Assembly (NCBI RefSeq): GCF_003958645.1
Contig: NZ_RXLO01000009.1
Coordinates: 186,001-250,000, forward strand
Origin: Chitinophaga rhizosphaerae
Lineage (GTDB): Bacteria; Bacteroidota; Bacteroidia; Chitinophagales; Chitinophagaceae
Reading direction: 5' to 3'
DNA: 64,000 nt
Shown in pieces: positions 42,013-50,874 of the stretch; position 1 is the stretch's first letter, and each line of letters begins with the position of its first letter. The notes beneath the pieces were generated by a model. It had not been told where the DNA came from. It searched no databases and worked only from the letters and a program-made list of their open reading frames with translations. The translations under genes and the position numbers were made by a program.

Positions 42013-43260
42013 ATGTTATACTATCTGTTCACTTATCTTAAAAACGAGTTCAACTACACCGGTACCGGGATGTGGCAGTTCATCACGTTCCGTATCACCA
42101 TGGCGTTGTTGCTCTCGCTCGTGATCTCGCTGCTGCTCGGCAAGCGCATCGTGAAATACCTGCAGCGCAAGCAGATCGGGGAAACCATCCGCGACCTGGG
42201 CCTGGCAGGCGAACAGACCAAAAAAGGCACTCCCACCATGGGCGGCCTCATCATCCTTTCCGCCATAGTGATCCCCACCCTGCTGTTTGCAAGGGTGATG
42301 AACGTGTATATCCTCCTGATCCTCCTTTGCACCATCTGGCTGGGGCTGATCGGGTTTATTGACGATTACATCAAGGTATTCAAGAAAAATAAGGAAGGGC
42401 TTGCGGGAAGGTTCAAGATCCTCGGCCAGGTAGGCCTCGGCATCATCGTAGGTACCACGCTGTACTTCAATGAAAACGTGGTGATGAGCCGCGAGATCAT
42501 GGACGGCAAGAAACTGGCGCCTTACGAAAAAGTGGTGAGCAACGAGCGCGTAACGCCCGACGGGCACCGCTTCGTGGACGTGAAAACGCCCATCACCACC
42601 ATCCCTTTCGTAAAAAACCACGAGTTCAACTATGCCAGACTGATTTCCTGGATCCCCGGTGCGGAGAAATTCACATTCGTGCTCTACATCCTCATCGTGA
42701 TCCTCATCATCACCGCCGTTTCCAACGGAGCGAACCTGACGGATGGGCTGGATGGCCTGGCGACGGGCGTCTCGGCCGTGATCGGGGTCTGCTTCGGCAT
42801 ATTCGCCTACGTGAGCGGCAACATCCAGTTCGCGGAATACCTGAATATCATGTATATCCCGCACCTCGGCGAGCTGTCGATCTTCATCGCCGCGTTCGTG
42901 GGGGCCTGTGTCGGGTTTCTCTGGTACAACGCTTACCCCGCCCAGGTGTTCATGGGCGATACGGGGAGCCTGGCGCTGGGGGGCATCATCGCTTCGCTGG
43001 CCATTATCGTCAGGAAAGAATTGTTACTGCCCATCATCTGCGGCGTTTTCTTCGTGGAAAGCCTCAGCGTGATGATCCAGGTGGCATATTTCAAGTATAC
43101 GAAGAAGAAATACGGTGAAGGAAGACGCGTGTTCCTCATGAGCCCGCTCCACCATCACTACCAGAAACTCGGATATCATGAAAGCAAGATCGCCGTGCGT
43201 TTCTGGATCGTGACGATCATGTGCGTCGTATTCGCCATCGCCACATTGAAAATGAGATAG
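42013..43260 (+). CDS. mraY: Phospho-N-acetylmuramoyl-pentapeptide transferase
   Basis: MraY transfers the muramyl pentapeptide to undecaprenyl phosphate, making lipid I in the inner membrane. The 415-residue, multi-span protein holds TPTMGGLIIL, GFIDDYIKVFKKNKEGL, NLTDGLDGLATG, VFMGDTGSLALGG and LHHHYQKLG, that is all catalytic Asp/His motifs. It is longer than the usual 360 through an inserted loop at about 160-215 (NVVMSREIMDGKKL to the Lys-Asn-His of FVKNHEF), typical for Bacteroidota MraY. It lies 18 bases after murE and five bases before murD. Confidence 0.97.
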   Translation: MLYYLFTYLKNEFNYTGTGMWQFITFRITMALLLSLVISLLLGKRIVKYLQRKQIGETIRDLGLAGEQTKKGTPTMGGLIILSAIVIPTLLFARVMNVYILLILLCTIWLGLIGFIDDYIKVFKKNKEGLAGRFKILGQVGLGIIVGTTLYFNENVVMSREIMDGKKLAPYEKVVSNERVTPDGHRFVDVKTPITTIPFVKNHEFNYARLISWIPGAEKFTFVLYILIVILIITAVSNGANLTDGLDGLATGVSAVIGVCFGIFAYVSGNIQFAEYLNIMYIPHLGELSIFIAAFVGACVGFLWYNAYPAQVFMGDTGSLALGGIIASLAIIVRKELLLPIICGVFFVESLSVMIQVAYFKYTKKKYGEGRRVFLMSPLHHHYQKLGYHESKIAVRFWIVTIMCVVFAIATLKMR

Positions 43261-43265
43261 TCAAC

Positions 43266-44609
43266 ATGAAAAAACTCGTCATACTCGGAGCCGGAGAAAG
43301 CGGCATTGGTGCGGCCCTGCTGGGGAAAAAGCAGGGATACGAGGTATTCGTGTCTGACGGTGGCGCCATCAAAGACCTGTACAAACAGGAACTGGCGGTG
43401 AACGGCATTCTATTCGAAGAAGGGCATCATTCGTGGGACGTGATCCTCGGGGCCGACGAGATCGTGAAATCGCCCGGCATCCCCGAGAAGTCGGAACTGA
43501 TGAAGAAGGTCCGCGAGCGCGGGGTTCCCGTAATATCCGAGATCGAATTCGCCTGGCGCTTCAGCAAGGATACGAGTAAGGTGATCGCCATCACCGGCAG
43601 CAACGGCAAAAGCACCACCACGGCCCTCACCCACTGGATTTTCAAGACCGCCGGCCTCAACGCCGCGCTGGTAGGGAACATCGGGGTGAGCTACGCCAAA
43701 CAGGTAGCAACCGAACCGGCTGATTATTATGTGGTGGAAGTGAGCAGCTTTCAGCTGGACGATATCGTGGACTTCAAACCGAACGTGGCCATTCTCCTCA
43801 ATATCACGCCCGATCACCTCGACCGGTACGCGTACAAAATGGAGAATTATGTGGAAAGCAAATTCCGCATCGCCATGAACCAGACCAGGGAAGATTATTT
43901 TATTTATTGTATAGACGACCCGGTGATCCGGGAACATATAGCCAAGAAACCCATTTATTCTACAACAATACCTTTTAGCATTATGGAACAATTGAAAGAA
44001 GGTGGATTCATAACGAACGACCAGCTGAACATTCAGGTGAAAGAAGACGAACCGGTAATTATGTCGATGTACGATCTGGCATTAAAAGGTAAGCATAATT
44101 TGTATAATTCAATGGCAGCAGGGATTGCAGGCCGCACGATGGATATCCGGAAAGAAAAGATCCGGGAAAGCCTCAGCACGTTCTCCAGCCTGGAGCACAG
44201 GATGGAATACGTAACTACCGTGCGCGGAGTGGATTTTATCAACGACAGTAAAGCCACGAACGTCAATAGCGTATGGTTCGCCCTCGAAAGCATGGAACGC
44301 CCCGTGATCCTGATCATGGGCGGTGTGGACAAGGGGAACGACTATAGCGCCATCCGCGAACTGGTCCGCGAAAAAGTTAAAGCGATCGTTTGCCTCGGGG
44401 TCGACAATCGCCCCATTCACGAATCCCTGTCCAAAGACATGGAAGTGATGGTGAATACCGATAACATGAAAGACGCCGTGGCCCAGGCCTTCAACCTGGC
44501 CAGCAAAGGCGACGTGGTATTACTCTCGCCTGCATGCGCAAGCTTCGACCTCTTCAAGAATTATGAAGAGAGAGGCCGCGCCTTCAAGGATGCGGTGAGG
44601 GAACTCTAA
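43266..44609 (+). CDS. murD: UDP-N-acetylmuramoylalanine--D-glutamate ligase
   Basis: MurD adds D-glutamate to UDP-MurNAc-L-Ala. The 447 residues begin MKKLVILGAGESGIGAA (uracil-binding loop), have the ATP loop AITGSNGKSTTTAL, VVEVSSFQLDDI, NITPDHLDRY and FINDSKATNVNSV, and end SPACASFDLFKNYEERGRAF, all signature stretches. ATG 43266 is favoured over the open frame upstream because that part overlaps mraY. Five bases separate it from mraY; ftsW follows at 18 bases. Confidence 0.97.
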   Translation: MKKLVILGAGESGIGAALLGKKQGYEVFVSDGGAIKDLYKQELAVNGILFEEGHHSWDVILGADEIVKSPGIPEKSELMKKVRERGVPVISEIEFAWRFSKDTSKVIAITGSNGKSTTTALTHWIFKTAGLNAALVGNIGVSYAKQVATEPADYYVVEVSSFQLDDIVDFKPNVAILLNITPDHLDRYAYKMENYVESKFRIAMNQTREDYFIYCIDDPVIREHIAKKPIYSTTIPFSIMEQLKEGGFITNDQLNIQVKEDEPVIMSMYDLALKGKHNLYNSMAAGIAGRTMDIRKEKIRESLSTFSSLEHRMEYVTTVRGVDFINDSKATNVNSVWFALESMERPVILIMGGVDKGNDYSAIRELVREKVKAIVCLGVDNRPIHESLSKDMEVMVNTDNMKDAVAQAFNLASKGDVVLLSPACASFDLFKNYEERGRAFKDAVREL

Positions 44610-44627
44610 CAACAAAAACGGAACAAC

Positions 44628-45794
44628 GTGAACAACTTGCTTCAAAAGACGAAAGGCGACAAGGTGATATGGACGATCGTGTTCTTCCTGTCTGCGGTAA
44701 GCTTGTTGGCAGTGTACAGTTCCACAGGCTCTTTGGCATACCGCGTTTACAGCGGGCACACGGAATACTACCTGTTTAAACAGCTGTCGGTACTTATCCT
44801 CGGGATCCTCATCATTTACTTCGCCCACCGGGTGAATTATACGATTTACTCCCGGGTGGCGCAGATCGGGTTTCTTTTATCGATCCCCCTGCTCATGTAC
44901 ACCCTCGCATTCGGCTCTAACCTGAACGATGCGAGCCGGTGGATCAAACTGCCGGTCATCAACCTGACGTTCCAGACTTCCGACATCGCGAAGCTGGCAT
45001 TGTTCATGTACGTGGCGCGGCAGCTGTCGAAAAAACAGGGTGTGATCGATGATTTCAAGAAGGGATTCCTTCCGATCATTCTGCCGGTTGTCGTGATTTG
45101 CGGGCTTATCATGCCGGCGAACATGTCTACCGCCCTGCTGCTCGGCGCGAGCTGCATGCTGCTGTGCTTCATCGGCCGAGTGCCGCTGAAATATCTCGCA
45201 GGAATGGTGGCGGCGGGACTGGTGCTCGTAGTGTTGATGTTCGGCGTTGCGAAGCTCACGGGCATGGAAGGCCGTACCAAAACATGGATGAACCGCATCG
45301 AGAGCTTTACATCTGCGGAAACGCACGAAGAGCCCTACCAGGTGCAGCAGGCGAAGATCGGGATCGTGAACGGCGGGTTGCTCGGGAAAGGGCCCGGAAA
45401 CAGTACGGCAAGAAATTTTCTTCCGCACCCGTATTCCGATTTTATTTTTGCGATTATTCTTGAAGAGTATGGTATCTTTGGCGCCTTTTTGGTGATGGCC
45501 GCTTACCTCATTTTACTCCTCAGAAGTATCCGGATTTTCAAAAATTGTCCGTACGCCTTCGGCGCATTCCTGGCCCTCGGCCTGAGTGTGACGCTGGTGA
45601 TCCAGGCGCTGATGCATATGGCAGTGAACGTGAACCTGTTACCCGTAACGGGGTTAACGTTGCCGCTGGTGAGTATGGGAGGATCGTCGGTAATATTTAC
45701 CAGTCTTTCCATCGGCATCATCCTCAGCGTATCGCGGCATGTGGAGGAAGCAGAAAACAAACAGGCGGTAGCTGCACAGGCAGTGGCCGCATAA
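44628..45794 (+). CDS. ftsW: Septal peptidoglycan glycosyltransferase FtsW (SEDS family)
   Basis: FtsW polymerises lipid II at the septum together with FtsI. The 388-residue protein has about ten membrane segments; DASRWIKLP and FQTSDIAKLAL, the loop PHPYSDFIFAIILEEYG and the C-terminal TGLTLPLVSMGGSSVI are SEDS motifs. The start is GTG 44628, giving MNNLLQKTKGD; there is no ATG near. The tail after the last span ends in an Ala/Gln-rich sequence. Position between murD and murG supports FtsW rather than RodA. Confidence 0.95.
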   Translation: MNNLLQKTKGDKVIWTIVFFLSAVSLLAVYSSTGSLAYRVYSGHTEYYLFKQLSVLILGILIIYFAHRVNYTIYSRVAQIGFLLSIPLLMYTLAFGSNLNDASRWIKLPVINLTFQTSDIAKLALFMYVARQLSKKQGVIDDFKKGFLPIILPVVVICGLIMPANMSTALLLGASCMLLCFIGRVPLKYLAGMVAAGLVLVVLMFGVAKLTGMEGRTKTWMNRIESFTSAETHEEPYQVQQAKIGIVNGGLLGKGPGNSTARNFLPHPYSDFIFAIILEEYGIFGAFLVMAAYLILLLRSIRIFKNCPYAFGAFLALGLSVTLVIQALMHMAVNVNLLPVTGLTLPLVSMGGSSVIFTSLSIGIILSVSRHVEEAENKQAVAAQAVAA

Positions 45795-45815
45795 TCATAT
45801 AAAACCGAATTGTAT

Positions 45816-46910
45816 TTGGCACACAAGATCATCATAGCAGGCGGCGGAACCGGGGGGCACATTTTCCCCGCGATCGCCATCGCCAACGCCATCCGCAAGA
45901 TCGAAGCGGATGCGGAGATCCTGTTTGTGGGCGCCAAAGGCAAAATGGAAATGGAAAAGGTACCCCAGGCCGGGTATCCCATCGAAGGACTGGAGATCGC
46001 CGGTTTCAACCGCAGCAATATTTTCAAGAATATCCTGCTGCCGTTCAAACTGCTCAAATCCCTTCGCCAGGCGCGCAACATCCTCCAGCGGTTCCAACCC
46101 CATGCCGTGGTTGGCGTAGGCGGGTACGCGTCGTTCCCCATCCTGCGGAAAGCGCAGAAAATGGGCATCCCCACCCTCATCCAGGAACAGAATTCCTATG
46201 CGGGCAAAAGCAATAAAATCCTCGGCAGGAAAGCCAACGTCATTTGCGTAGGCTACGAAGGAATGGAAGCCTTCTTCCCCGCCGATAAAATATTATATAC
46301 CGGCAACCCCGTGCGCGGGTCCATCACGCAAAGCGCCGTCACCAAAGACGAAGCCATGCGCCACTTCGGCCTCATGATGGGCAAGCCCACGGTATTTGCA
46401 GTAGGCGGAAGCCTGGGAGCCAAGTCCATCAACGACGCCCTCCTGCCCCGCCTCGCGGATTTCGTGAATAAAGACATTCAGCTCATCTGGCAAACCGGGA
46501 AAGGGTATTATGAAACCGCCAAATCCGCCGCCGCGCCGTTTTCCACCCACGTGAAAGTCTTCGACTTCATCAATGTCATGGATTTTGCGTACAAAGCGGC
46601 CGACGCCGTCATCTCCCGCGCAGGCGCCCTCGCCATCGCGGAGCTCTGCGTAGCGCAGAAACCCGTGATCTTCGTACCCTACCCGTTTGCGGCGGAAGAT
46701 CACCAAACCAAAAACGCGGAGAGCCTCGTGCATAAAAACGCCGCACTGCTCATCCCCAACGCCGATGCCGGCGCCAAACTGGCCAACGAAGCCCTGAGCC
46801 TCGTACAGAACAAGGCGCTCATGCAGCAACTCGAAACGAACATCGCCCCCCTGGGCAACAAAAACGCAGATATGACCATCGCCCGCGCAATACTCGGGCT
46901 GATAAAATAA
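45816..46910 (+). CDS. murG: UDP-GlcNAc:undecaprenyl-PP-MurNAc-pentapeptide GlcNAc transferase
   Basis: MurG makes lipid II from lipid I at the inner face of the cytoplasmic membrane. The protein (about 364 residues) opens AHKIIIAGGGTGGHIFPA, the phosphate-binding loop, and continues VGVGGYASFPIL, QEQNSYAGKSNKIL, TGNPVRGSI, FAVGGSLGAKSIN and SRAGALAIAELC with PYPFAAEDHQTKNAE, the UDP-GlcNAc site. No ATG or GTG exists between the upstream stop (45792) and this motif; the start must be TTG 45816 or TTG 45810. murC follows within five bases. Confidence 0.96.
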   Translation: MAHKIIIAGGGTGGHIFPAIAIANAIRKIEADAEILFVGAKGKMEMEKVPQAGYPIEGLEIAGFNRSNIFKNILLPFKLLKSLRQARNILQRFQPHAVVGVGGYASFPILRKAQKMGIPTLIQEQNSYAGKSNKILGRKANVICVGYEGMEAFFPADKILYTGNPVRGSITQSAVTKDEAMRHFGLMMGKPTVFAVGGSLGAKSINDALLPRLADFVNKDIQLIWQTGKGYYETAKSAAAPFSTHVKVFDFINVMDFAYKAADAVISRAGALAIAELCVAQKPVIFVPYPFAAEDHQTKNAESLVHKNAALLIPNADAGAKLANEALSLVQNKALMQQLETNIAPLGNKNADMTIARAILGLIK

Positions 46911-46914
46911 CAGG

Positions 46915-48273
46915 ATGGATTTGAACAACTTACATAGGATCTATTTTGTAGGCATCGGAGGCATCGGCATGTCGGCCATCGCCCGCTACTTCAACGAAAA
47001 AGGAGTAGCCGTGAGCGGATATGACCGCACTTCCACCCAACTCACGCAACAACTCGAAGCGGAAGGCATCCGCATTCATTATACCGACGACGTTTCGCTG
47101 CTCGACCGCGAAGCGCAGCTGGTGGTATATACACCGGCCATCCCCGCTACCATGTCAGCGCTCGTTTTCTACCGCGAAAACGGGTACGAAGTGGTAAAGC
47201 GCAGCGACGTGCTCCAGGAAATCACCCGCTCGCTGTTCGCCATCACCGTGGCAGGCACCCATGGCAAAACGACCGTTTCCACCATGATCGCCCACCTGCT
47301 CCGCGATTCCGGGTACGGCTGCAACGCCTTCCTCGGCGGCGTCAGCGCCAACTATGGCAAGAATTTCTGGTCGAGCGAAAGGCCCGTGGCCGTTATCGAA
47401 GCAGACGAATACGACCGCTCCTTCCTGAAACTGAGCCCGGACATCGCCGTGCTCACCGCCATGGACCCCGACCATCTCGACATCTACGGCACCGCCGAAG
47501 AAGTGGAGAAAGCCTTCATCCAGTATTCCGCCAACATCAAACCGAACGGAACGCTGCTGGCGAAACACGGTTTGCACCGCGCATCGGAGCTGAAAGGCGG
47601 CAACAAATTGTCGTACAGCCTGCAAAACGACGCGGCCGATATCTACGCCACCAACATCCGGCTGGACGATGGCGGGTATGAATTCGACGTGGTGCAGCAG
47701 GATTGGATGATCGACAACGTGCAGTTGCGCATCGGCGGCATGCACAATGTGGAAAACGCCGTGGCGGCTATCGCGGTGGCGCATATCCTCGGGATTTCAA
47801 ACGAAAAAATCCGCGGTGCGGTAGCCTCCTTCAAAGGCATCCGCCGGCGGTTCGAATACCTGGTGAAGCACGACCGGCATGTGTATATCGACGATTACGC
47901 GCATCATCCCGAAGAACTGCGGGCCCTCATCACGAGCGCCAAAACGCTGTTCAGGGGTAAAAAATGCACCGTGATCTTCCAGCCGCACCTCTTTTCCCGT
48001 ACGCGCGATTTCGCGGACGGATTCGGGGAAACGCTGTCGCTGGCCGACGAAGTGATCCTGTTGCCCATCTATCCCGCGCGCGAACTGCCGATCGACGGCG
48101 TTACCACGCAGATGATCGCAGACAGGATCCAGGGGCCGGATGTACATATTATGGACAGCAACGCAGTGCCGGACTGGATAAGAGCACATCCCGCCGAACT
48201 GCTGATCACCGCCGGAGCCGGAGACATCGACCTGCTGCGGGAACCTTTGACGGAAATTATTAACAATCAATAA
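46915..48273 (+). CDS. murC: UDP-N-acetylmuramate--L-alanine ligase
   Basis: MurC adds the first amino acid, L-alanine, to UDP-MurNAc. The 452 residues contain IYFVGIGGIGMSAIARYF, the ATP loop VAGTHGKTTVSTM, VIEADEYDRSFL, MDPDHLDIYG, GMHNVENAVAAIAVA and DDYAHHPEELRAL with FQPHLFSRTRDF, a full set of Mur ligase motifs. ATG 46915 lies five bases after the murG stop. The order murG-murC-ftsQ is normal for Bacteroidota. Confidence 0.97.
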   Translation: MDLNNLHRIYFVGIGGIGMSAIARYFNEKGVAVSGYDRTSTQLTQQLEAEGIRIHYTDDVSLLDREAQLVVYTPAIPATMSALVFYRENGYEVVKRSDVLQEITRSLFAITVAGTHGKTTVSTMIAHLLRDSGYGCNAFLGGVSANYGKNFWSSERPVAVIEADEYDRSFLKLSPDIAVLTAMDPDHLDIYGTAEEVEKAFIQYSANIKPNGTLLAKHGLHRASELKGGNKLSYSLQNDAADIYATNIRLDDGGYEFDVVQQDWMIDNVQLRIGGMHNVENAVAAIAVAHILGISNEKIRGAVASFKGIRRRFEYLVKHDRHVYIDDYAHHPEELRALITSAKTLFRGKKCTVIFQPHLFSRTRDFADGFGETLSLADEVILLPIYPARELPIDGVTTQMIADRIQGPDVHIMDSNAVPDWIRAHPAELLITAGAGDIDLLREPLTEIINNQ

Positions 48274-48289
48274 AAGGAATTCATTCATC

Positions 48290-49342
48290 ATGCAACCTAA
48301 AACCAAAACGGCTTTGAAACGCGTAGCGACCGTCCTCCTCTGGACAGGCGCGCTCACGGGGTTTGCCGTATTGCTGGCGGCTGCGGTGAATGACAAGAAC
48401 GATACGAAATGCAAGGGCATCCGCGTTACGCTCAAGGGCGACGACCGGAATGCGTTCGTGGACGTGAAGGATGTGAAGGCGATCATCACGGGAGACAAAT
48501 CCCTCAATCCCACGAACAAACCCATCAGCGAAATTAACCTCGCGCAACTGGAGAAGATCGTGGAAAGGGATCCCTGGATACGGTCGGCCCAGCTGTTTAT
48601 CGACAACAACGATCTGCTGCAGGTGGATGTGGAACAGCGGGACCCCCTCGCCCGGGTTTTCACGTTTTCCGGCAACAGCTTCTACCTCGATAGCGACGGC
48701 GAGCGCATCCCGGTTTCAGACAGGTTCTCCGCCCGGGTGCCCGTGTTCACCAACTTCCCGGCAGACGCGCAAAAGCTGCGGAAGGAAGACAGCCTGCTCT
48801 ACGCGCAAATGCGCGACATGGCGGCCTTCATTGCGGCAGACACGTTCTGGAACGCGCAGGTGGAACAGGTGGTGATCACCGAAGACCGCAGGTTCGAGTT
48901 CATCCCGAAACTCGGCGACCATGTGGTTTATTTCGGAGACGGCACCGATGTAGCCAACAAATTCGACCGGCTGCTTGTCTTTTACAGGGAAGGACTGAGC
49001 AAAGCTGGCTGGAACACATACACGAGGCTGAACGTAGCGTTCAAAGACCAGGTGATCGGAACGAGAAGGGATGGAAAGAGCGCGCCGCCTCCGCCGATGT
49101 ATAAGGATTCGTCGGCCGCAGACATCGCGGTTACAGACGACGACGCGACGGTTGTAGCGCCCGTGGCCCCGGTAACGGCGGCGGCAGCGCCCAAACCCGC
49201 GGAAAAGAAACCGGAGAAAAAAGTGGAAAGGAAACAGGAGAAGCCGGCAGCCAAACCCCAAAAACAAACGCAGAAACCCGCAAGCGCCGAAAGGCAGCCG
49301 AGGGCGGTATATCAGAAACCTAATCAACGTAATCGCAACTAA
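48290..49342 (+). CDS. ftsQ: Cell division protein FtsQ/DivIB-like with long disordered tail
   Basis: A 350-residue bitopic divisome protein: short cytoplasmic N-terminus, one span (VLLWTGALTGFAVLLAAAV), then a POTRA-like part (KGIRVTLKGDDRNAFVDVKDVKAII; VERDPWIRSAQLFIDNNDLLQVDVEQRDPLA) and a beta domain (FTFSGNSFYLDSDGERIPVS, FIPKLGDHVVYFGDG). The last 90 or so residues are low-complexity, rich in Pro, Ala, Lys and Gln (AEKKPEKKVERKQEK), an unusually long periplasmic tail for FtsQ. Position between murC and ftsA confirms the assignment. ftsA follows at 15 bases. Confidence 0.9.
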   Translation: MQPKTKTALKRVATVLLWTGALTGFAVLLAAAVNDKNDTKCKGIRVTLKGDDRNAFVDVKDVKAIITGDKSLNPTNKPISEINLAQLEKIVERDPWIRSAQLFIDNNDLLQVDVEQRDPLARVFTFSGNSFYLDSDGERIPVSDRFSARVPVFTNFPADAQKLRKEDSLLYAQMRDMAAFIAADTFWNAQVEQVVITEDRRFEFIPKLGDHVVYFGDGTDVANKFDRLLVFYREGLSKAGWNTYTRLNVAFKDQVIGTRRDGKSAPPPPMYKDSSAADIAVTDDDATVVAPVAPVTAAAAPKPAEKKPEKKVERKQEKPAAKPQKQTQKPASAERQPRAVYQKPNQRNRN

Positions 49343-49357
49343 AAACAATAAAGAACC

Positions 49358-50767
49358 ATGAATCAGGAAGCTCCCATCATTGTAGGTCTCGACATTGGAA
49401 CCACGAAGATAGCAGCCATCGCAGGAAGGAAGAATGAATACGGGAAATTGGAAATCCTCGGATTCGGGAAAGCCCCATCTTTCGGTGTACAGCACGGTAT
49501 GGTGCTGAATATCGATCAGACCATCAAAGCCATCAGACAGGCATTGGAGAACTGCTATGCGTCTAACCCCAACCTTGAGATCAACGAGGTATATGTGGGT
49601 ATCGCAGGCCATCATATCAAAAGTTTGCAGACCCGCGGAGACATCGTCCGGAACGACACCGACGCTGAAATCTCCCAGAAAGACATTGACCAACTGATCA
49701 ACGATCAGTATAAAACGGTCATCCCTGCCAGCGACCAGATCATTGACGTGATCCCGCAGCAGTACATCGTGGACGCCTTGCAGAACATCACCTATCCCAT
49801 CGGGATGAGCGGTGTGAAAGTGGGTGCGAATTTCCACATCATTACCGGCGACAAGAACGCCATTCGCAACATCAACCGCAGCGTGGAGAAATCCGGACTC
49901 CGTATCAAGGACCTGGTGCTCCAGCCCCTGGCATCCGCCGCGGCCGTTATGTGCGATATGGATTTCGAAGCCGGCGTTGCGATCGTAGACATTGGTGGTG
50001 GTACCACCGACCTGGCCGTTTTCTATGAAGGCGTCCTGAAACATACCGCTGTGATCCCGTACGGCGGTGAAAATATCACCAACGACATCAAGAACGGCCT
50101 CGGCGTGCTCAAAACCCAGGCGGAGCAGATGAAGGTACAGTTCGGTTACGCCCTTGCGGACGAAGCCAAGAACAACGCCTACATCACTATCCCCGGATTG
50201 CGCGGTCAAAGCCCGAAAGAGATCTCCGTGAAAAACCTGGCCCATATCATCCAGGCGCGCATGAGCGAGATCCTCGATTTCGTGGTGTACCATCTGAAAC
50301 AGATCGGCATGGACAACAAGATGCTCAACGGCGGCATCATCCTGACCGGCGGCGGTTCCCAGCTGAAACACCTGATCCAGCTGACGGAATACACTACCGG
50401 CGTGAGCGCCCGCATCGGTTACCCCAACGAGCACCTCGCCAGCGGGCATACCGACGAGCTGACCAAACCCATGTACGCCACCTGCGTAGGGCTCATTCTC
50501 AAAGGCTATAACGACTATGAGAACGATCGCCGCGCGCTGGAGGAGAATTACGTGAAAATCAACACCAGCTACTTCGCGAAGGAAAGAGTGGCCCGCCAGG
50601 CCGAAACCGGAGAGGAGTGGATGGAAGAAGAAGCAGAGGAAGAAACGGCAGACGCACGGCAAGACCGCAAGTCGCGCGAGCGCAATGCCTCCCTCAAAGG
50701 TTTCCTGGACAGGATGAAAACAAAAATCATCGACATGTTCACGGAAGAAGAAGACGCCAAACTGTAA
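49358..50767 (+). CDS. ftsA: Cell division protein FtsA
   Basis: FtsA is the actin-like protein that ties FtsZ filaments to the membrane. The 469 residues show the actin-fold phosphate loops (IVGLDIGTTKIAAIAG; AIVDIGGGTTDLAVF), IILTGGGSQLKHL and the FtsA-specific 1C domain (NEVYVGIAGHHIKS). The C-terminus, after an acidic stretch (EEEAEEETADARQD), ends in a helix with alternating hydrophobic and basic residues (LKGFLDRMKTKIIDMF), the probable membrane-targeting amphipathic helix. Located 15 bases after ftsQ and 107 bases before ftsZ. Confidence 0.97.
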   Translation: MNQEAPIIVGLDIGTTKIAAIAGRKNEYGKLEILGFGKAPSFGVQHGMVLNIDQTIKAIRQALENCYASNPNLEINEVYVGIAGHHIKSLQTRGDIVRNDTDAEISQKDIDQLINDQYKTVIPASDQIIDVIPQQYIVDALQNITYPIGMSGVKVGANFHIITGDKNAIRNINRSVEKSGLRIKDLVLQPLASAAAVMCDMDFEAGVAIVDIGGGTTDLAVFYEGVLKHTAVIPYGGENITNDIKNGLGVLKTQAEQMKVQFGYALADEAKNNAYITIPGLRGQSPKEISVKNLAHIIQARMSEILDFVVYHLKQIGMDNKMLNGGIILTGGGSQLKHLIQLTEYTTGVSARIGYPNEHLASGHTDELTKPMYATCVGLILKGYNDYENDRRALEENYVKINTSYFAKERVARQAETGEEWMEEEAEEETADARQDRKSRERNASLKGFLDRMKTKIIDMFTEEEDAKL

Positions 50768-50874
50768 AGGTTTCGGCTTGATTGTTGCAATTCATTTACG
50801 TTCATATAAAAACGATCAAAGTAACGTAGGATACGGTACACCACTAATACTAACCCATATAAAGAGCTAGAGTC

